Shown: positions 14,949 to 19,263 of the stretch, piece after piece
Layout of the letters: each line of letters begins with the position of its first letter
Numbering within the stretch: position 1 is the first letter of the stretch
Origin: Candidatus Omnitrophota bacterium
GTDB lineage: Bacteria > Omnitrophota > Gorgyraeia > Tantalellales > Tantalellaceae
NCBI GenBank assembly: GCA_013204685.1
Contig: JABMSC010000211.1
Coordinates: 1-19,263 of the forward strand
DNA: 19,263 bases
Reading direction: 5' to 3'
Notes under the pieces: model-generated
What the model saw: the letters and a program-made list of their open reading frames with translations, nothing else
Told to the model about the DNA's origin: nothing
The model's database searches: none
Made by a program: the position numbers and the translations under genes

Positions 14949-16568
14949 TTGAATACGAATAAGAAAATTATACTGGTCAATTTGCCGCAAGGGAATGACT
15001 ATAGACATGAAGATGCAGGGAAAAGCTATCCCGCGCCCGGTATTATGGTAATAGGGACCATACTTAAGAAGAAGGGGTATGACGTATCTCTTATTGACGG
15101 GGCTCTCTATCGTGACTATGAAGAAAAAGTTCTCGAAAAAGTTTCCGGGGATACCGCTTTTATTGGATTTTCAGCCATGACATCACAGATAGTCATGGCC
15201 CATGATCTTGCCGAGAGGGTAAAGGCGAAGTGCCCGGGCGTGCCGGTTATTTTTGGTGGTGTGCATGCTACATTATATCCGGAACAGACTGTCCAGAATT
15301 CATGCGTTGATATCGCTGTAATAAATGAAGGGTCAAAGACGGTTCTTGAGATAATGGACTATATCGCGGGCAGGAAGCATCTCGGGGATATAAATGGGAT
15401 AGCTTTTTGTGATAAAAATGGAGAGGTTAAGGTCACTCCTCCCAGAGATCTTGATGATATTCTGGATATACCTCATTTCGACTTTAAACTCCTGGATATA
15501 GAACGGTATCTCAGCGCAAAAAGCGTTTATAAAAGAGAGCTTGATCCTGAAGACACCGAGGAGCTTAGGGTGATGCCGATATTAACGGGGCTTGGATGCT
15601 GTTTCAGGTGCGCTTTTTGTATTAATGTTATTTTGGGAAGGAAATACCGCCTGAGATCCGCTGAGTCCGTTGTTAATGAGATGAAGAGGCTGCAGTCTGA
15701 GTACGGCGCTAATGGATTTTTGTTTCTTGATGAAGATTTTTGTATCAACAGAAAGCGCCTGGCGGAGTTTATCGATCTTGTTAAGGAAAAAGGAATAGAT
15801 TTTTCCGGACGTATATGGACCAGGGTGTCTTATTTCAGGCAGGAAGCTTTCAGGAAGACTATGCGCGAGCTTGAAGGTATAGGTATAAGATCAATAGCAA
15901 TGGGCGCCGAAAGCGGATCCCAGAAGATACTAGACTACATAAAAAAGGATATCAAACTGGACGATATAACGTTTGCCGCAAAAGAGCTTTCCGGTGGAAA
16001 GATAACACCGAGATTTTCATTTATAACGGGTATGGAAGGAGAGAAGAAGGAAGATACCATCGCGACATACAAGCTTTGCAGGGATCTCCTGGCGGCTAAT
16101 CCCAGGGTGGATATAGCGGGACCATTTATCTTCCGGTATTATCCGGGTTCACCCATATTCGCTGAAATGGTGGAAAAATATAATATACATATACCTCAAT
16201 CTATTGACGAGTGGCGCAAAGCCCTGAACGATGACGGGTCACTTTCGATAGATTCCCAGCAGTGGACATGGCCGGGTTTTTCCAGATACAGCGAAAGCAT
16301 GCATGATTATATAACGACGTATGCTTATGTCCTGAATAAACCTTTTTATCGCGAAAAAACGCTTTTCAAGATACTTAAAAAGATGATCCTGTGGCGCATA
16401 TCATGCGGGGAGCATCTTTATGTGCTGGATTATTATTTTTTCAAGATACTGAAGAAGATGCGAAGTCTTTTTAAAAACTTGCGGCATATGACGAGAGCAA
16501 GAAAGGAAAAAATAGATGAAAACGATAGGAATAATTCCGTCAAGGTTGAAGTCAACGCGGCTTCCTGA
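14949..16568 (+). CDS. B12-binding-domain radical SAM protein (module 2)
   Basis: This 539-residue class B radical SAM protein begins with a cobalamin-binding domain (about residues 5-140: 'YPAPGIMVIGTIL' at 27-39, 'IFGGVHATLYPEQ' at 101-113). The radical SAM barrel carries cluster cysteines C217, C221 and C224; an extra Cys218 sits next to the first. 'SIAMGAESGS' (around 315-324) is the expected post-cluster strand. The C-terminal region (from about 430) is aromatic and then strongly basic. It resembles the protein at 2050-3573 in layout but not closely in sequence, so I do not see a recent duplication. It could methylate or rearrange the sugar acid or a lipid carrier. The start is TTG with GGAGG upstream. 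Its last 53 bases overlap kdsB, an unusually long overlap for this operon, so its final ~17 residues are constrained by the next gene. Confidence 0.87.
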   Translation: MNTNKKIILVNLPQGNDYRHEDAGKSYPAPGIMVIGTILKKKGYDVSLIDGALYRDYEEKVLEKVSGDTAFIGFSAMTSQIVMAHDLAERVKAKCPGVPVIFGGVHATLYPEQTVQNSCVDIAVINEGSKTVLEIMDYIAGRKHLGDINGIAFCDKNGEVKVTPPRDLDDILDIPHFDFKLLDIERYLSAKSVYKRELDPEDTEELRVMPILTGLGCCFRCAFCINVILGRKYRLRSAESVVNEMKRLQSEYGANGFLFLDEDFCINRKRLAEFIDLVKEKGIDFSGRIWTRVSYFRQEAFRKTMRELEGIGIRSIAMGAESGSQKILDYIKKDIKLDDITFAAKELSGGKITPRFSFITGMEGEKKEDTIATYKLCRDLLAANPRVDIAGPFIFRYYPGSPIFAEMVEKYNIHIPQSIDEWRKALNDDGSLSIDSQQWTWPGFSRYSESMHDYITTYAYVLNKPFYREKTLFKILKKMILWRISCGEHLYVLDYYFFKILKKMRSLFKNLRHMTRARKEKIDENDRNNSVKVEVNAAS

Positions 16569-17253
16569 TAAAGCCCTTATTGATATAGAAGGTTTGCCGA
16601 TGATAGTGCATGTCTTTAAAAGGGCCGAGCTTGCCTCGAGCCTGGATGAAGTGATCGTTGCGACTGATAGCAAAGAAATTTACGATGTTGTTACTTCCGC
16701 GGGCGGGAAAGCGGTCATGACCTCTCCCCGCCACAAGACGGGCACGGACCGTATAGCCGAGGTGGCAGGTAATGTTGACTGCGATATTGTTGTTAACATA
16801 CAGGGGGATGAGCCACTTGTAGATCCGGAACATATTAATAAGGTTGTAGAACCGCTTTTGAAAGAAGAGGACGTGCAGACGTCAGTACTGGTTACTCCTT
16901 ACTCAAAAAAGGACAGTACTTCTGACATAAAGGCGGTGCTGGACCTGGAGGGTAACATATTATACTGTTCGCGTACGGATCTTCCGGACACATCACGTAC
17001 CGGGATCGATGCCATGTGGAAGATGTGTTTTATCGTGCCGTTCCGTAAAGAGTTTTTGCTTGAATATACTTCCTGGGACCAGACGCCCCTGGAGAGGATC
17101 GAATACAATGAATACCTGCGAATACTGGAGCACGGATATAAGATGAGAGCGGTTCCCGTTGAGGATGCTGAGGTAAGCGTTGATACGCCTGAGGATCTGG
17201 AGATCGTCACCGAAGCGATGAAAAAGGACACGATAAAGTCAAAATATATGTAA
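16516..17253 (+). CDS. kdsB: CMP-Kdo synthetase-like cytidylyltransferase (KdsB family)
   Basis: This 245-residue enzyme is expected to activate a 3-deoxy-2-ulosonic acid (classically Kdo) with CTP to its CMP form. 'IPSRLKSTRLPDKAL' (7-21), 'HKTGTDRIAEV' (73-83), 'NIQGDEP' (94-100), 'SRTDLP' (142-147) and 'SVDTPEDLE' (221-229) follow the KdsB pattern. Small deviations are LPD for LPG in the nucleotide loop and Thr for Ser in H-x-S-G-T-D-R. The canonical 'KHIGIYAYR' segment reads 'MWKMCFIVPFR' (167-177), which could alter sugar recognition. The length is normal. The start has AAGGAA upstream and lies inside the radical SAM gene. It may be the cell's ordinary Kdo enzyme, but its place behind aldolase and phosphatase genes suggests a Kdo-like sugar specific to this locus. 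Confidence 0.88.
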   Translation: MKTIGIIPSRLKSTRLPDKALIDIEGLPMIVHVFKRAELASSLDEVIVATDSKEIYDVVTSAGGKAVMTSPRHKTGTDRIAEVAGNVDCDIVVNIQGDEPLVDPEHINKVVEPLLKEEDVQTSVLVTPYSKKDSTSDIKAVLDLEGNILYCSRTDLPDTSRTGIDAMWKMCFIVPFRKEFLLEYTSWDQTPLERIEYNEYLRILEHGYKMRAVPVEDAEVSVDTPEDLEIVTEAMKKDTIKSKYM

Positions 17254-17257
17254 AAAG

Positions 17258-19105
17258 ATGAAGAAACTAATAATTATCCATAGCCTGACTGATATATCTA
17301 AAAAGATACCCCTTATTAAGGAAGAAGGGATAGGGGAATGGATTCCTTTTGTCTCTGAGTATGGGACGGTAAAAAGAATAGAAGAGAAGCTTATCGGCAC
17401 CGCCAGCAGGAAAGATATCAGCACTGAACTTCAAGGTACTGCCTCAGAAGTCAGGCGGGATTTCTTTGAAAAAACAGCCGAATTGGGGAAGAAATATAAT
17501 TCGCTTGCATGGTGGGCACACAGTATTTCCGAAAGAAACACAATGGCGAGTAAGCTTTTCTTGAGATGCTGTTATATGGTTATGGCTGAAAAGATCTTAT
17601 CAAGCGGGCAGGACCTGTGCATGGTGTGTGACAGCAATTCTGTTATTGATAATATCGAGAAGCTGGCTCTAAGGCATGGATATGAGGTAACTAAGAAAAA
17701 AAGCAGAAAGTTTTATATATGGGGGGATACTGTTTCCTGGAGGATCTGTGCGGGGATATACAGCTTTATAAAGGGCTTGTTTCTTGTTTATCCTTTGACC
17801 AAGATCAATAGATTTGTTCATGCAAAAAGTGCGAAAGAGAAGAGAAGGGAAATAAAGGAAACGGACATAATAATACATACATGGGCCGACAAAAAGAGTC
17901 TTGGAGAGGATGGGAAGTTTAATGATCGTTATTTTACGGTTCTGCCGGAGTTTTATAAAGACAAGGGATACAAGGTAGCTACACTGGTTGATCTATTTTT
18001 GCTGAACAGAAAACCAGTAGCATACTGGAAAGCTTTAACATTTTTAAGGAAAAACAGCGGCCAGTTCATTATAGCTGAAGATTATTACAGTGTGTGGGAT
18101 TATTTTTGGCCGCTCAGATTAGGACTCAAGAAAAATGGGTTCAGGTTTGACAATGTGACAATTGGGGGTGTGGACTGTTCGAGCCTTTTCACTGATCAGA
18201 ACAAACTTGAGAGGGTGCCATTCACGGCTATGTATTATAGGCTTTTCGAACGGCTAGCCGCATGGGGATTTTCTCCCAGGCTTGTCATCGATGGTTTTGA
18301 AAATATGGTTTCTGATAAAATGATCCAGCTTGGTGTGCGAGAATTTATGCCGGGGACCTCTCTTTACGGTTTTTATCATATGGCTCCGCCGCCCAATATA
18401 TTATGTTTTTATACGGACATACGTGAAAGAGGGATCGCGCCTCTTCCGGACAAGATAATATGTAATGGCGATAGATTTAAGGAGATCCTTGTAAAAGAGC
18501 ATTTTCCGGAGGAAAAGCTTGTATCCGGAGCGGCCCTGAGGTATCTCTATCTTCACAAAATGAATAAGGCATCACTTCCGGCTAAGGACGGAGTTTTTAA
18601 GATACTTCTTACACTGCCGCTTCAGAGGGAAGCGGCAATTGAGATTTTTAATAAAACTGTGGAGGCTGTGAAAAATAATGAGAGATATCATCTTCTCGTA
18701 AAGCCTCATCCCCTGGGGGCGCCTCTTATTATGGCGGAATTAGGGAAGGAATTGCCTGGGAATGCAAAATGGCTTGAAGGTAGCATGGCTGATGCTATAA
18801 ATAAGTGTGATATAGTTGTAAGCGCCGCGACAAGCGCAGCAGTGGATTGTCTTATGGCAAATAAAGAGGTAATACGGGTTGGCAGGGAAACTCAGCTTGA
18901 TTTTGATCCTCTTGCCTGGTTCAAAGAATTCGGGGCGCCTGTTTATAGCGTAGAGCAGCTCAAAGACAGGTTGTTGTACATGGAGAAAAAAATAAAAAGT
19001 GACAGTTATGAGATCCCGGATCATTCGTCTATGCTTCCGGAACTCTTTGCGCCCGAGACTGAAGAAAACATGGAAGTGTTTTTACCAGAAAAGATGAAAG
19101 GATAA
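17258..19105 (+). CDS. Large surface carbohydrate biosynthesis protein, GT-B-like (probable glycosyltransferase)
   Basis: This is a 615-residue protein of which I recognise only the general layout. The N-terminal ~190 residues are a separate domain with no clear motif; one weakly hydrophobic stretch (about 161-180) might be a membrane contact rather than a full span. From about 205 the chain has two Rossmann-like halves. The C-terminal half has 'LLVKPHP' (479-485) and 'CDIVVSAATSAAVDCL' (517-532), the pattern of GT-B transferases such as capsule and sialyl/Kdo transferases. Length and layout recall the Leptospira O-antigen family named after LIC13510 (recalled, not searched). As the first gene after kdsB, it may use the CMP-sugar acid made by that module. 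It starts four bases after the kdsB stop with no good Shine-Dalgarno, which suggests coupled translation. The C-terminal end resembles in style the partial protein at 1-1011. Confidence 0.75.
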   Translation: MKKLIIIHSLTDISKKIPLIKEEGIGEWIPFVSEYGTVKRIEEKLIGTASRKDISTELQGTASEVRRDFFEKTAELGKKYNSLAWWAHSISERNTMASKLFLRCCYMVMAEKILSSGQDLCMVCDSNSVIDNIEKLALRHGYEVTKKKSRKFYIWGDTVSWRICAGIYSFIKGLFLVYPLTKINRFVHAKSAKEKRREIKETDIIIHTWADKKSLGEDGKFNDRYFTVLPEFYKDKGYKVATLVDLFLLNRKPVAYWKALTFLRKNSGQFIIAEDYYSVWDYFWPLRLGLKKNGFRFDNVTIGGVDCSSLFTDQNKLERVPFTAMYYRLFERLAAWGFSPRLVIDGFENMVSDKMIQLGVREFMPGTSLYGFYHMAPPPNILCFYTDIRERGIAPLPDKIICNGDRFKEILVKEHFPEEKLVSGAALRYLYLHKMNKASLPAKDGVFKILLTLPLQREAAIEIFNKTVEAVKNNERYHLLVKPHPLGAPLIMAELGKELPGNAKWLEGSMADAINKCDIVVSAATSAAVDCLMANKEVIRVGRETQLDFDPLAWFKEFGAPVYSVEQLKDRLLYMEKKIKSDSYEIPDHSSMLPELFAPETEENMEVFLPEKMKG

Positions 19106-19112
19106 AATTAGT

Positions 19113-19263
19113 ATGATACGTTTATCAAAATCAGTTATGGGGGAACTCGAGAAAGAGGCTGCGGGACGTGCCATAGAAGACGGATATCTTGGTATGGGAA
19201 GTTTTGTGAAGGAGTTTGAGGGGAAGCTTTCCGATTATCTAGGGGCTAAAAAGGTAATGTGCG
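19113..19263 (+). CDS. DegT/DnrJ/EryC1 aminotransferase, 3'-partial (candidate PseC)
   Basis: Fifty residues are visible before the window ends. They read as the start of a PLP-dependent sugar aminotransferase: 'MIRLSKSVMGELEKEAAGRA', then 'GYLGMGSFVKEFEGKLSDYL' and 'GAKKVMC'. This is the standard N-terminal pattern (L-S, then E-x-x-A, then G-x-L-G-x-G-x-x-V-x-x-F-E, then Y-L-G) of the DegT family. AAAGGAT (19097-19103) precedes the ATG. The PLP-binding lysine is outside the window. The pse module has no aminotransferase between PseB and PseH, so this gene is the natural candidate for the PseC step, but it could equally make a different amino sugar. Confidence 0.82.
   Translation, partial: MIRLSKSVMGELEKEAAGRAIEDGYLGMGSFVKEFEGKLSDYLGAKKVMC

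Noticed and set aside
18615..18637. Hairpin TGCCGCTT / AAGCGGCA with a 7-base loop, followed loosely by T residues
   Set aside because: It lies in the middle of the 615-residue gene and the T-run is not directly adjacent; a terminator here would cut a gene that continues intact.
1..19263. Mobile elements, CRISPR arrays, tRNA or rRNA genes
   Set aside because: No transposase or integrase motifs, no spaced direct repeats and no tRNA-like cloverleaf were seen by eye; no non-coding stretch exceeds 55 bases.

Overview
The window is one continuous block of surface-glycan biosynthesis genes, all on the + strand. It holds 16 complete genes and two partial genes cut by the window ends. They are packed with overlaps or very short gaps (the longest gap is 55 bases, 4431-4485), so the block looks like a single long operon. 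I see no rRNA, tRNA, CRISPR array, insertion sequence, internal promoter or intrinsic terminator. The organism is a bacterium with moderate GC and heavy use of ATA (Ile) and AGA/AGG (Arg) codons. The mix of B12-type radical SAM proteins, an aldolase/cytidylyltransferase set and 'surface carbohydrate' GT-B proteins resembles O-antigen loci of Leptospira and of uncultivated phyla such as Omnitrophota. This taxonomic guess is weak and rests on gene content and codon flavour only.

Region 1 (1-8107) is a nonulosonic (pseudaminic-type) acid module. It holds a partial GT-B-like surface carbohydrate protein, PseB (UDP-GlcNAc 4,6-dehydratase), a B12-binding radical SAM protein, an SpsF-type cytidylyltransferase, a PseA-type N-acetyl sugar amidotransferase, PseG (UDP-sugar hydrolase), PseH (GNAT acetyltransferase) and PseI (NeuB-type synthase). 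The missing aminotransferase (PseC) may be the DegT-family gene that begins at 19113 and runs off the window. With it, the steps from UDP-GlcNAc to a CMP-activated pseudaminic-type acid would all be covered.

Region 2 (8100-10627) holds an MsbA-like ABC exporter and a class I SAM methyltransferase. It looks lower in GC than its flanks.

Region 3 (10649-17253) is the unusual part. It holds a class II HpcH/HpaI pyruvate aldolase, a DRE-TIM (4-hydroxy-2-oxovalerate aldolase-like) domain fused to a Maf/MptE-like DUF115 domain, a two-[4Fe-4S] protein resembling cyanobacterial LdpA, a HAD phosphatase, a second B12-binding radical SAM protein and a KdsB-like CMP-Kdo synthetase. I infer a second, non-canonical route to a CMP-activated 3-deoxy-2-ulosonic acid. 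In it an aldolase would replace the PEP-dependent KdsA step, the HAD protein would replace KdsC and the KdsB homolog would activate the product. The LdpA-like protein and the radical SAM enzyme would make unknown modifications.

Region 4 (17258-19263) holds a 615-residue GT-B-like surface carbohydrate protein, probably a transferase, and the start of the DegT/DnrJ/EryC1 aminotransferase.
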